A program made the position numbers and the translations under genes. Source: a virus. Taken from it: DNA of 28,042 bases. Under the pieces are notes generated by a model. The model made no database searches. It was not told the DNA's origin and was given only the letters and a program-made list of their open reading frames with translations. The DNA is taken from positions 1-28,042 of IMG/VR virus record IMGVR_UViG_3300023284_000975, one strand, 5' to 3'. Numbering within the stretch: the first letter of the stretch is position 1; each line of letters begins with the position of its first letter. Below are positions 6,995 through 14,388 of the stretch, one piece after another.

Positions 6995-8601
6995 TCTTTC
7001 TCCGTCCCGCGAGGTATGGTTTGTAAATTTCCTCCAGACCCAAATGCATCCTTTGAATACGAGAAACGATACGTGTTCGTCCCGCAGATATTAACCGATG
7101 ATCCTATCCTTTCATCATCTCGGAGAAGGGCGTCGGCGAAGTTTGACTTAAAGACTCGGATGGAGCGGTATTCCTCGACCTTTTCGAGAAGGGGTCGAAG
7201 GAGGCCATTTTCCCTTTTAATCTTTGTTATCGCTGCATCATTCATAGTGCGACCTTTGGTCTTCCGATCTCTTATTTCTTTAACTCCAAAGTCATCGTAA
7301 ATTAACGTCGTCATCTGTGGGTTAGAGTCGGGATTAAGGTCGTGTCCGAGAACTTCGTTGAACCACAATCGTCGGGAGTCTTTCGCTTCTTGTAATGACG
7401 TGGACAAACCGTCCTTGTATTTCTTATTAACCCTACAGCCGCGGAGCATCATTCTTAAGACTGGAGGAACTAACTTCATGAGAAAATTGTATTGCTCTCG
7501 TTGATCTAAATCATCTACTGCTTTATTTAAAGATGTGAAATCCTCAAAGGTGTAAGCGCAGTCATCGCAATTGTACGTCCAATGGGTATTAACATCATCG
7601 GTGACAGGGTTCCACTTCTTTCCTTCCTCTTTCCAAAATCGATAGTACACACAATGGAGGGAGGTTATAACTTCCAGGGCCTTGCGAAGCTCGGAGAAAC
7701 ATGTGTGGTGCATTATCATAATGTCGTCTGTGGTGTTTGGTAGATAACCCCAATCGTGAGCGAGGTACTGCATGTCGTAGAGGCAGTTCTGCCAAACCAC
7801 TCCGTTGGTTTTCATAACCTCCTTAATCTTCAGGACAATTGTGACCTCATCCTCCAAAGACCAGTAATTTGGATTGTCCTTTACGAATGAATTAAATGGA
7901 ATACAGATTACTTTATCTTTCGACGTGCCTATACCTATACAGTCTATTTGTCCTCCCCATGTCTCTGTATCTGCAACTATGGTCTGGTCCTTTATATCTC
8001 CGAGGAAATCCATAACAACGTCGAGACTAGGGGCAATAACGTACTCACGGTTTGGGTAACGGATTTCTGGAAATGCCGATTGCATCAAGCATCGTCGGAG
8101 ATCCTGTACTGCTAACCATCTCCAGGACCATTGGCGGGTGATGGCAGCGGGATTGAAAGTCGGGACGACTTTGACGTCATGAACGCCGTTAAGTATAGAA
8201 CCTCTCCATTTGGTGATGCCAATTTCACCACATAAGGCCCATAGAGGAGTGGCTCCGAGAGCGACAACAAGATTGGGCCGATGAAGCCCAATCTCTCTCC
8301 TAAGAGTTTCCCGACCAACAGAAACTGCGGTGTTAGGGTATTTTCCATTTATCCTTTCAACCCCAAAGCTCTTTGCGTCTTTAGCGGTGTAAAAGCAATT
8401 CTCAATCTTCCCATGAGGGGGGACGGCGTCGAGGACGTTGCACATGAATGTTTCATGGGGGAGGATGCCTACCTCCCCAAGCATCTTGCGAAGCTCCATC
8501 CCGGTGTAGCCGACGAAGGGCTTTTGCTGAGTCTTCTCATCCGGCCCGAGGGCTTCCCCTACGAGCCAGATCTTTGCGGATTGGGAGCCGGAAGAGATCA
8601 T
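6991..8601 (-). CDS. DNA polymerase I, N-terminal part: UDG-like and 3'-5' exonuclease domains (split gene)
   Basis: From ATG 8601 (ATGA overlap with the small zinc-protein gene) the product has 536 residues; a TTG at 8619 or GTG at 8616 would lengthen it slightly. Residues 1-175 resemble a family 4/5 uracil-DNA glycosylase: GEALGPDEKTQQKPFVGYTG, then NLVVALGATPLWAL. The usual HPA motif reads FNPAA, so the glycosylase is probably inactive. SPO1 polymerase has a comparable N-terminal domain. Residues 200-390 are a DEDDy exonuclease: VADTETWGG, QNCLYDMQYL and a YxxxD-type YNCDDCAYT. The rest is the polymerase thumb, up to GNLQTIPRGTEKE, where the reading frame meets TGA. The catalytic motifs A, B and C continue in the gene at 5680-6483. 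Confidence 0.9.
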   Translation of the reverse strand: MISSGSQSAKIWLVGEALGPDEKTQQKPFVGYTGMELRKMLGEVGILPHETFMCNVLDAVPPHGKIENCFYTAKDAKSFGVERINGKYPNTAVSVGRETLRREIGLHRPNLVVALGATPLWALCGEIGITKWRGSILNGVHDVKVVPTFNPAAITRQWSWRWLAVQDLRRCLMQSAFPEIRYPNREYVIAPSLDVVMDFLGDIKDQTIVADTETWGGQIDCIGIGTSKDKVICIPFNSFVKDNPNYWSLEDEVTIVLKIKEVMKTNGVVWQNCLYDMQYLAHDWGYLPNTTDDIMIMHHTCFSELRKALEVITSLHCVYYRFWKEEGKKWNPVTDDVNTHWTYNCDDCAYTFEDFTSLNKAVDDLDQREQYNFLMKLVPPVLRMMLRGCRVNKKYKDGLSTSLQEAKDSRRLWFNEVLGHDLNPDSNPQMTTLIYDDFGVKEIRDRKTKGRTMNDAAITKIKRENGLLRPLLEKVEEYRSIRVFKSNFADALLRDDERIGSSVNICGTNTYRFSYSKDAFGSGGNLQTIPRGTEKE

Positions 8602-8753
8602 GAATGGTTGCCCCACCAAGACCAGAATTTACTCCACCAGGATGCGGCTGTACAAATCATATGATGTGTTGGAGGGTTCCAGTCATCGATGAAAACTGAT
8701 CCACATTTTGGACAGGTTATTTTCTCTAAGGTTGGACTGCTACCCCAGGTCAT
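8598..8753 (-). CDS. 51-residue putative zinc-binding protein
   Basis: A short reading frame from ATG 8753 overlaps the preceding stop by ATGA and, at its end, overlaps the polymerase start ATG 8601 by ATGA. It encodes TCPKCGSVF followed by THHMIC, a CxxC plus HHxxxC arrangement able to hold one zinc, and a Trp-rich end (SWWSKFWSWWGNHS). Being coupled at both ends supports a real gene. It may act with the polymerase or its UDG-like domain, which is speculation. Confidence 0.6.
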   Translation of the reverse strand: MTWGSSPTLEKITCPKCGSVFIDDWNPPTHHMICTAASWWSKFWSWWGNHS

Positions 8754-8923
8754 TTCTCCACCTCAATCGGCCTTGCATCCATCGGCTCTCTATGGAAGGA
8801 GTAGTTGTACTTCGCCTTTAACTCCCCAGCGACGTCAAAGCCTTGGAAGTAGATGGTCACCTCCACACATTGATCTGCGACCTCGCGGAGTTGATCGAAG
8901 ATCCGTTCGAGGTTATCAGGCAT
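8750..8923 (-). CDS. small hypothetical protein
   Basis: ATG 8923 lies 4 nt after the stop of the nucleotidase gene, with GGGGA about 9 nt upstream. The 57-residue product begins MPDNLERIFDQLREVADQC, an amphipathic helix, followed by a strand pair (VEVTIYFQGFD, YNYSFHREP). A TTG-initiated longer form (from 8944) is less likely. No motif is recognised. It ends in the ATGA overlap with the small zinc-protein gene and belongs to the polymerase operon segment. Confidence 0.55.
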   Translation of the reverse strand: MPDNLERIFDQLREVADQCVEVTIYFQGFDVAGELKAKYNYSFHREPMDARPIEVEK

Positions 8924-8927
8924 CCTG

Positions 8928-9395
8928 TTAGATCCCCAAGTCAACTAATGCGTCGATGGTTTGGAGCGTGCTCCGATGGGTTATCCAGATCCCACCAGCA
9001 TCGATCCACAGGTCTCGATATATCTCCCGATCATCGATTAGAATGTCACCGGGGGTACAATAATGACTCTTGTCTCTAGAACGACAGCAGATAACCATGA
9101 CGGTGTCGTTGATATTCCTCTCGACCCATGAACGCTTATTGTTTTCGGCCTCAGGTACCAACGATGGAATGCCGGTCAGGATGATTGGGTTATGTGGGGC
9201 AATGTACCGCCACAACTCGATAAAATCTTGCATTGGAGGAATGTTAAGGTAGAAATCAGGTTCTTTACGAACCGCAGACCAATTCACACCATCGGTCAGT
9301 TTGTCGGGACGTATGCCGAAAACAGCCTCATAGTGGGTGTTGAAGTCTGTCAGGACACCGTCCATGTCTACGAACATCTGCATTTTTATTTTCAC
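8928..9395 (-). CDS. HAD-family 5'(3')-deoxyribonucleotidase-like phosphatase
   Basis: The 155-residue protein carries the HAD signature DMDGVLTDF (about residues 10-18, nucleophile Asp plus general acid Asp). Motif II is the Thr of ILTGIPS, a Lys in SRDKSHYC serves as motif III, and ILIDDREIYRDLW is motif IV. Size and motif spacing fit the small C1-type 5'(3')-deoxyribonucleotidase group, which removes phosphate from deoxynucleoside monophosphates. In a phage that also makes its own dNTPs such an enzyme may trim one dNMP pool to shift the balance; substrate is unknown. GTG 9395 overlaps the preceding TGA by GTGA and sits very close to GGAGGA; ATG 9383 is an alternative start. Confidence 0.75.
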   Translation of the reverse strand: MKIKMQMFVDMDGVLTDFNTHYEAVFGIRPDKLTDGVNWSAVRKEPDFYLNIPPMQDFIELWRYIAPHNPIILTGIPSLVPEAENNKRSWVERNINDTVMVICCRSRDKSHYCTPGDILIDDREIYRDLWIDAGGIWITHRSTLQTIDALVDLGI

Positions 9396-9679
9396 TTCCT
9401 CCCCACGTAAGGTGATATCATTTTAAGGCCCTTCTCTTGAAGAGCAGTCAGATGTACCGCGTGATCCAATATTATGGCGGAGATTTCCAGTCCCCTAAGT
9501 CTCAGGGGTCGTTCAAGTATCCGTGGCCCCTCTATTCTCAAATCTTCTCGGTCGTGCTTCCTGGCTAGATATCTTGGTATGGCGAGTGTATCATTTACCC
9601 AGACAAACATTGCATTACGTGGAGCACCCAACATTTGTAGTGTGGTACGGCCTGAGCCTCGAGCGTCATCATCCATCAT
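9392..9679 (-). CDS. small P-loop NTPase-like protein
   Basis: The start is ATG 9679, which overlaps the stop of the ParB-methylase gene by ATGA (a second ATG follows at once). The longer open frame to 9826 runs inside that gene and is not used. The 95-residue product has a Walker A-like GSGRTT at residues 8-13, a short VFVWVND-type strand near 26-30 and a hydrophobic strand ending in Asp (EISAIILDHA), a Walker B candidate. I recall similar mini-NTPases in phages and prophages, of unknown function. It is co-transcribed with the methylase and nucleotidase. Confidence 0.6.
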   Translation of the reverse strand: MMDDDARGSGRTTLQMLGAPRNAMFVWVNDTLAIPRYLARKHDREDLRIEGPRILERPLRLRGLEISAIILDHAVHLTALQEKGLKMISPYVGRK

Positions 9680-10983
9680 TCCAATCCCCTTATCCTGCTC
9701 GCTGCGAGCCCTGCTCCATGCCTGTCCTTCTCTATCCCCCAAGCCACCACTTTCAGTGAATTCGCTGCGGGAAACACCGGTCCCGATCCACAACAAGGGT
9801 CGAGAACGTAGTCTCCTGGAAGGCAAGATTGGAGGATCAAGTGTCTATATAACTCCACCGGTTTGGTGGCCGCACGAGCAACGTCTCTAATATGCGGGGC
9901 AGTTACGATGCAGTCTGGATAGAGGGCAGTGACCCTTCTATTTCCCTTGTTAGCGAAGAGAATTGCCTCATACGTCCGTCTCGGTCCGTGGTTTGGTTTG
10001 GGGGCTATGCCGGAGGTACTTCCTCGGAACCAAATCAACGGGCGTTCCCATACGTCCCAACCTTCCTCTGAGACAAGTCTCTTCACAAGGGAAAAACGAT
10101 TAACGTCACAGAATATATAAAGGTGGGCCTTCTTCTCCGTTATTCTGAAACCTTCCTTCGCTATCGCCATCACTATCGCGTTTGAGATCTCGGGGGTGTC
10201 CTCGTAAGTATGGCGATCAGCAGATTGAGCGGCGAAGGTGTCTGCATTTACGCCGTAAGGTGGGTCTGCAATGATACAGGAGAACATTTCTTCATCCAAT
10301 TCAGGGAGATGTTTAAATAAATCCCCCTGGATGAGGTTGTGTGGAGTGGCTGTTTTCGACACGTCAAATTCTTTGGCGAGACTTTCCATATGCTCCCTAT
10401 TCAGTTTTTTCTCAATTATCTTAACCGCTTCCTCTCGAGATTTGGCTTTCATTACTTCTGGATCGTCGGAGTAAGTCGCGACAATGAGGTCTTTCTTTAC
10501 GTCCTCAATTGCAGTACTAAGTACTCTTTCTTTCCCACTTAACTCATCCAACTCCTCTGCTGTGTCAGACTTTGTTTGAACTTCTCCCCTCTCCTCAGCC
10601 TCCCGCGTTCTTATTTCATGAAGTTCTGCAACTGCCTCTGCCTTTTCTCTCCAAGTTAAATTAATGCGGCGAATGTTCTCGTCGAGTTCAGCTTCCTTGT
10701 ATTGATTGATGGTGAGGTCGGACAGGTTTACTATAGGAATTAAACCAGGGGCTACTGGAATTCCATTGTAGTTGAATTGGAAATTTTGTTCTTGGAGATT
10801 TTTTATAGCGTGGAGACGTTGTTCTCCTGCGACTAAAGTCCTTCCATCTACCTCAACGACTAGGGCGTGCATGAGGCCGAATGTGTATATTGACGCAGAG
10901 AGGTTTGCCTCCTTCTCCACGTCAAACCTTTTGCGAATTCGATCTTCCTTTATTATGATTTCCTCTAAAGGTACTAATTCCAT
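9676..10983 (-). CDS. ParB-domain / DNA methyltransferase fusion
   Basis: The 435-residue protein joins two domains. Residues 1-115 are a ParB/Sulfiredoxin-type domain, with IKEDRIRKRF and the AGEQRLHAI motif (52-60) in place of the usual GERR box. A charged helical linker follows (about 110-215). Residues 215-435 are an amino-methyltransferase with the catalytic DPPYG (240-244) before the AdoMet-binding DPCCGSGP (395-402), the beta-class order of N4-cytosine or N6-adenine methylases. No restriction enzyme is nearby, so it is an orphan that could protect phage DNA from host restriction or mark origins. The start has TTGGAG 8 nt upstream. A terminator-like hairpin separates it from the gene at 11046, so it may also be separately regulated. 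Confidence 0.88.
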   Translation of the reverse strand: MELVPLEEIIIKEDRIRKRFDVEKEANLSASIYTFGLMHALVVEVDGRTLVAGEQRLHAIKNLQEQNFQFNYNGIPVAPGLIPIVNLSDLTINQYKEAELDENIRRINLTWREKAEAVAELHEIRTREAEERGEVQTKSDTAEELDELSGKERVLSTAIEDVKKDLIVATYSDDPEVMKAKSREEAVKIIEKKLNREHMESLAKEFDVSKTATPHNLIQGDLFKHLPELDEEMFSCIIADPPYGVNADTFAAQSADRHTYEDTPEISNAIVMAIAKEGFRITEKKAHLYIFCDVNRFSLVKRLVSEEGWDVWERPLIWFRGSTSGIAPKPNHGPRRTYEAILFANKGNRRVTALYPDCIVTAPHIRDVARAATKPVELYRHLILQSCLPGDYVLDPCCGSGPVFPAANSLKVVAWGIEKDRHGAGLAASRIRGLE

Positions 10984-11004
10984 TTAAGGCTCCAAGGTGG
11001 GAGG

Positions 11005-11039
11005 AAAAGTGGGGAAGGGATTTTAACTCCTCCCCCACT
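11005..11039 (-). terminator. Rho-independent terminator
   Basis: Read on the minus strand, AGTGGGGGAGG (11029-11039) pairs with CCTTCCCCACT (11008-11018) through 11 bp with one G-U pair, around a 10-nt loop. TTTT follows at once (11005-11008). It lies between the conserved gene at 11046 and the ParB-methylase gene, where it could stop or attenuate leftward transcription. Confidence 0.65.
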
Positions 11040-11045
11040 GTCAAG

Positions 11046-11525
11046 TTACGCAGCGAGTGGCGCCACTCTCTTAACCTCTGCGTATATGAGGCTTGAGTCA
11101 TTCTTGTCTGCCCGGTGGCTGACACGAACGAGTGCGGTTCCGTTCATGAGCATGACGGGCTGCCAGTTTCCCTTGGCTTTGTTTTGCCCGAGAGCTTCAC
11201 GGAGTGCGCCGAGGGATATGTTCTTCCCCTCGTCGAAGTCTAGAAGCACCTGGTTGTTCTCGGTCTTGAAGTCGAGCCAGTGGTCCTGCTTGACGAAGTT
11301 TTTCTCCTGTTTCGTCACTGCAGTGCACTTGGGATCTTCGATGCACCACTGGACGGAGAGGATTGCTCTGTCCACACCGTCCACGACTGTCTTTTTTGGG
11401 GAGAGTTTCGTGATGACTGCGGTCCAGTCTTGCGCTGGTACCAGGATGAGCTTCGTTGACATTGCCCCTTCGAAGTTCGTGTCGAGGAATGTCGTTACGT
11501 CGAACATTGAGAGTTCATCGGCCAT
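11046..11525 (-). CDS. conserved phage protein, possibly DNA-metabolism related
   Basis: The 159-residue protein starts at ATG 11525 behind AAAGGAA. It begins MADELSMFDVTTFLDTNFEG and continues as alternating strands: STKLILVPAQDW, VVDGVDRAILSVQWCIED. A KNFVKQDHWLDF segment, a KNISLGALREALGQNK helix and a last strand pair (TALVRVSHRADK, LIYAEVKRVAP) follow. I recall similar proteins in phages beside exonuclease and recombination genes. A beta-rich protein of this size could be an OB-fold single-strand binding protein, but no diagnostic motif is visible, so I leave the function open. It is followed by a terminator, suggesting that it is needed in larger amounts than the downstream genes. Confidence 0.7.
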   Translation of the reverse strand: MADELSMFDVTTFLDTNFEGAMSTKLILVPAQDWTAVITKLSPKKTVVDGVDRAILSVQWCIEDPKCTAVTKQEKNFVKQDHWLDFKTENNQVLLDFDEGKNISLGALREALGQNKAKGNWQPVMLMNGTALVRVSHRADKNDSSLIYAEVKRVAPLAA

Positions 11526-11577
11526 GAGGTTAGGTTCCTTTGGATTGATTAAGGGTTAGGGTTGTGGTCGTTATGAC

Positions 11578-11886
11578 CTAAAGAATAGCTTTTATCTTGC
11601 GAGCACAGTCAAGAGCGGAGGCATAGGTGCGCCCACCCTGAACTGCTACATCGGCAAGTGCGCGGGGCAACGTATGTTTGTTGCCTTCAGGATCTCTTTG
11701 CCACTTCCCGCCGCATGATTTGGTTGGGACGCCGCGCGTGCGAAAATAACGGTACAGCAAACAGTCTCTTGTATCGTAATAACTCCACTCCGTTTCCCCC
11801 GGCTGTGTTTCCAGCCATACGAGGAGACCGTCGAGGCTGAATACGTCGGGAGTTGTTTCGATGTAGGTTGTCTGGTCAAGTGGCAT
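11578..11886 (-). CDS. hypothetical protein
   Basis: ATG 11886 is preferred because GGAG lies 6 nt upstream; an ATG at 11898 lacks a site. The 102-residue product contains FSLDGLLVWLETQPGETEW, YYDTRDCLLYRYF, a basic KWQRDPEGNKHTLP and an alpha-helical end (ALDCARKIKAIL). No known motif is seen. It lies between the exonuclease and the gene at 11046, with a 52-nt gap downstream. Confidence 0.6.
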   Translation of the reverse strand: MPLDQTTYIETTPDVFSLDGLLVWLETQPGETEWSYYDTRDCLLYRYFRTRGVPTKSCGGKWQRDPEGNKHTLPRALADVAVQGGRTYASALDCARKIKAIL

Positions 11887-11906
11887 TGTCGTCTCCATGT
11901 GATGGG

Positions 11907-12479
11907 TTAACTTGCATAACCTAATTCCTCCAATTTATAATAAACCTCCCTACACGCCTTTACATCAGCAAGTGCATCATGAGCCCCTTCGAACCCTTCC
12001 TTCTCAACGAGGGAGACATAGGCTTCGGAGAGCTTGGGCCATTTGAAACCCCCACGAGGATTTGGGAGTTTTAGGACAAATGAGGAGGCCCGCATTGTAC
12101 AGAACACACCGGAAACCGTGTCAAATTCTCTGTCTATTCTGGAAAACTGCGCGGCCATCACATTCATGTCGAACTCTATATTATGGGCAATTATGCGGGA
12201 GGACATTTTCCGGAGGTTGGAGAGTATTGAGCAGACTACCTTGATCGGTAATCCGAATTCCTGAACCTCAGCGAGGCTAATTCCATGAACTTTGTATGCG
12301 CCTTCAGGTACTTGTTCTTCCAACCCAGAATTCACCCGGCAGTTTATAATGGCCTTTACATTCCTTTCCTCATCGTCGAGGATGGCGGCGAACTGAACGA
12401 GGTGGGGTTGGGAAAGATGGTCGGGAGGCTCCTTCATGTTGTAGAGACCGGAGGTCTCTGTGTCTATAAAGAGGGGCAA
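11907..12479 (-). CDS. DEDDh 3'-5' exonuclease (DnaQ/ExoX-like)
   Basis: The 190-residue enzyme has all three exonuclease motifs: FIDTETSGL (D6, E8), IIAHNIEFDMNVM near residue 100 (second Asp) and GAHDALADVKAC near 163-174 (His and Asp of DEDDh). It should remove nucleotides from 3' ends and may provide proofreading, recombination or nucleotide scavenging. The reading frame starts at TTG 12479. Because the catalytic D6 is so close to the start, and AAGGAA lies 7 nt upstream, this TTG is very likely the true start. TTG starts lower translation, which may be deliberate. Confidence 0.88.
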   Translation of the reverse strand: MPLFIDTETSGLYNMKEPPDHLSQPHLVQFAAILDDEERNVKAIINCRVNSGLEEQVPEGAYKVHGISLAEVQEFGLPIKVVCSILSNLRKMSSRIIAHNIEFDMNVMAAQFSRIDREFDTVSGVFCTMRASSFVLKLPNPRGGFKWPKLSEAYVSLVEKEGFEGAHDALADVKACREVYYKLEELGYAS

Positions 12480-12480
12480 G

Positions 12481-12672
12481 TTATTTTCCTTCCATTTCTA
12501 CAGCGAGTTTCAACATTTCCCTGGACACCAATGCAGTGTCCCATACCATTACTCCACCGCCGACCTCATCGGACCAGTAGGTGTGGCCCCCAACCTTATT
12601 ATCCTCAACGTATAGTTGATTGCCACGGCTGTCGGAGGCAATGTGGTTAAGAGTCATCTCCCTTTTGCCCAT
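12481..12672 (-). CDS. small hypothetical protein
   Basis: This 63-residue protein starts in a TGATG overlap with the upstream deoxyribosyltransferase-like gene. It looks like a small beta sheet (MTLNHIASDSRGNQLYV, GGHTYWSDEVGGG) ending in a helix (ALVSREMLKLAVEMEGK). No catalytic or metal-binding motif is seen. Its stop is one base before the TTG of the exonuclease, and its last codons (GAAGGAAAA) supply the exonuclease ribosome site. Confidence 0.6.
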   Translation of the reverse strand: MGKREMTLNHIASDSRGNQLYVEDNKVGGHTYWSDEVGGGVMVWDTALVSREMLKLAVEMEGK

Positions 12673-13106
12673 CAGTCCAACTTCTCGAAGAGTTCATCAT
12701 AGGTGAAGACAATCTCATTAAGCAAAAGATACATAAGGTCGGGTTCCTCTAATTCTCCTGGGAGGAACATAGTGGTGTGTTTCCCTGCCCCAGTCATCCA
12801 ACCGGCTTCGAGGTGAGCGGAGCGTCCACAGGGGAGTAGAAGGACGCAGGTGTCTGCCCACATCATTGCACGGAGGTCTTGTGTGAAACCTTGTGCGACT
12901 CGGGGGTGGCTTAAAAGGACAGTGCGGTATCTATCTTTATCCCAACTGTGCCATTCCTCATCGAGTTCGCCCCAAGAGAAACCACCTGGACCAAATGGAG
13001 GGTGGCGGAAGTCATGGACCTCATGGCCGACGGAGCGAAGTTCACCCACTGCAGTCGGTTGTTCCTCGTTTCGCCAGGAAGAGGCGAGGTAAATTCTTTT
13101 ACCCAT
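12672..13106 (-). CDS. nucleoside 2-deoxyribosyltransferase-like protein
   Basis: The 144-residue protein has the fold signature of the nucleoside 2-deoxyribosyltransferase superfamily: RIYLASSWRN at the N-terminus, GFTQDLRAMMWADTCVLLLP in the middle and CGRSAHLEAGWMTGAGK, whose Glu is the usual nucleophile position. It ends with EEPDLMYLLLNE. The family exchanges bases on deoxyribose or hydrolyses nucleotides. Whether this one is catalytic on nucleosides is unknown; many phages carry this version. A second, distant member of the same fold lies at 20505-20882. It overlaps the upstream gene by 8 nt and the downstream one by TGATG. Confidence 0.75.
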   Translation of the reverse strand: MGKRIYLASSWRNEEQPTAVGELRSVGHEVHDFRHPPFGPGGFSWGELDEEWHSWDKDRYRTVLLSHPRVAQGFTQDLRAMMWADTCVLLLPCGRSAHLEAGWMTGAGKHTTMFLPGELEEPDLMYLLLNEIVFTYDELFEKLD

Positions 13107-13500
13107 TTATTTGATTTCCATGGGGCTCTGGTGTGTTTTGTCTAATAACTTCTTCCTCTAGAAGTCTATCTACTTCGATTTTCTGCTCACGAAGAAGGCG
13201 AATTGCCATCTCGCAAGCACCCTCGTCCTTGCTCGGTCCTCCAAATTCCTGGAGCAAAACCTTGGCGAGGGACTCTATTTGTTCCTCTAGTGAAATGATA
13301 ATTCCTTTCAGGAGCCCGGGGACTTTGAAGTCTGGTAATGCCTCAACCCGCTTCACCACCTCCGCGATGGTTTCACCTTCATTTGTGGAAAGGCACTTGT
13401 CGCAGACCGTTCGACTGTCTTCATCTTCACAGTCCTTAACTGCCCCGATGCACCACCACAGTTTATTATTCTCATCCAAGTTCGCTCGAACCGTTTTCAT
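13099..13500 (-). CDS. hypothetical protein with Cys pairs and coiled coil
   Basis: The 133-residue product starts in the ATGA overlap with the Sak4-like ATPase gene. The first 40 residues hold four cysteines (WCIGAVKDC, then TVCDKCLS), a possible zinc site. The rest is highly charged and helical (IAEVVKRVEAL, LEEQIESLAKVLLQEF, RLLREQKIEVDRLLEEEV), consistent with a coiled coil. No enzyme motif is seen. Coupling to the ATPase suggests a partner protein. Confidence 0.6.
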   Translation of the reverse strand: MKTVRANLDENNKLWWCIGAVKDCEDEDSRTVCDKCLSTNEGETIAEVVKRVEALPDFKVPGLLKGIIISLEEQIESLAKVLLQEFGGPSKDEGACEMAIRLLREQKIEVDRLLEEEVIRQNTPEPHGNQING

Positions 13501-14279
13501 TTGCCTTCTCCATTGAAGATTTGTCCAAAACTCGGTTGCAGGTCAGCGGTCAGGGGGAGAACCCGTGACTTCAGGTCCATCTCCCCATCCAGGGTCTTCC
13601 ACCTGAATTTCTTATCATCCTTGTATGCTGCTATGACCTCGTCAAAGGGGATGATGACCTTTGGGGCCAGCTTCACTCCAATGGTGTCAATCGTTATATG
13701 CGTTCCTCCTGATATTTCATCCTTCTCCCTTGCTGTGTGGGAGATTAGGACAAAGTTACACTTGAGATCTGAACAGAGTTTATCGGTGAATGTTAAAAGG
13801 GTTTCTTGAGCAAGAAGGAACTCCGGAAGAGACATTATGATCTTCGGGCCGACGACGAGTTGGCGGGTTATTTTACTCAAACCTGTAAGGCCGTCGATGA
13901 CGAGGACTTTGTCTTCTTCGAAGTTATCAACCATCCCGAACTCTTTTCCCGTCCGGTCATCGACGAAGTTGGCACAGGTGGAAAGAAGTTCCAGGAACTG
14001 TTGGTATTCATGACGATTTGCGCCAGGGGTTTTTTGGAGGAAGTCGGCGTTTTGGGAGTTTACCAGCCGGGCATTCATCTCAATGGTCGCCCAATCGATC
14101 TTCGCTGGGGAGATATAATGCCAGTGACAACGGTCTTCGGGGAGGTCTTCAAGGATTGTTGCGATCCCCGGCTCCGTTGCGATGATGAAGAGTTCCTTGT
14201 CGGTCTCCTTGATGATTGTTCGGAGAGAGGTCGTTTTTCCTGTGGCGATTGGGCCTTCAACCAGTATGTTGTGTTTCAT
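13497..14279 (-). CDS. RecA-fold AAA ATPase, Sak4-like
   Basis: The 260-residue ATPase has Walker A EGPIATGKTT (8-17), Walker B KVLVIDGL (D129), a sensor-like NFVLISHT near residue 178 and a late LKSRVLPLTADL. Length and motif spacing fit the phage Sak4/AAA_24 group of single-domain RecA-like proteins that promote strand annealing or exchange with a single-strand binding protein. A Cas4-like nuclease and two exonuclease or helicase genes lie in the same operon, so a recombination or repair role fits. It starts in the ATGA overlap with a 28-residue membrane-peptide gene. Confidence 0.8.
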   Translation of the reverse strand: MKHNILVEGPIATGKTTSLRTIIKETDKELFIIATEPGIATILEDLPEDRCHWHYISPAKIDWATIEMNARLVNSQNADFLQKTPGANRHEYQQFLELLSTCANFVDDRTGKEFGMVDNFEEDKVLVIDGLTGLSKITRQLVVGPKIIMSLPEFLLAQETLLTFTDKLCSDLKCNFVLISHTAREKDEISGGTHITIDTIGVKLAPKVIIPFDEVIAAYKDDKKFRWKTLDGEMDLKSRVLPLTADLQPSFGQIFNGEGK

Positions 14280-14362
14280 GACAGTTTACTCCATAGAGAG
14301 AAGAGGTAGAATGAGGCGACAACTACTGCTATGAAGCAGAGAAGGAGGGTCCATTTCCACAT
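14276..14362 (-). CDS. 28-residue single-span membrane peptide
   Basis: ATG 14362 has GTGGAG 8 nt upstream, and its TGA overlaps the ATG of the ATPase gene (ATGA). The peptide is MWKWTLLLCFIAVVVASFYL plus FSLWSKLS, one clean membrane helix. It is too short for routine gene calling. The ribosome site and the ATGA coupling support it. Confidence 0.5.
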   Translation of the reverse strand: MWKWTLLLCFIAVVVASFYLFSLWSKLS

Positions 14363-14388
14363 TGAGTTTCTCCACTTGTTTGCCTATT

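Noticed and set aside
3500-7300. numerous rightward open frames within the replication genes
   Set aside because: They are antisense shadows of the reductase, DUF3987-like, polymerase and HNH genes, without ribosome sites or recognisable domains.
9680-9826. upstream extension of the small P-loop gene
   Set aside because: This part of the open frame runs inside the ParB-methylase gene; the ATG in the ATGA overlap at 9679 is the natural start.
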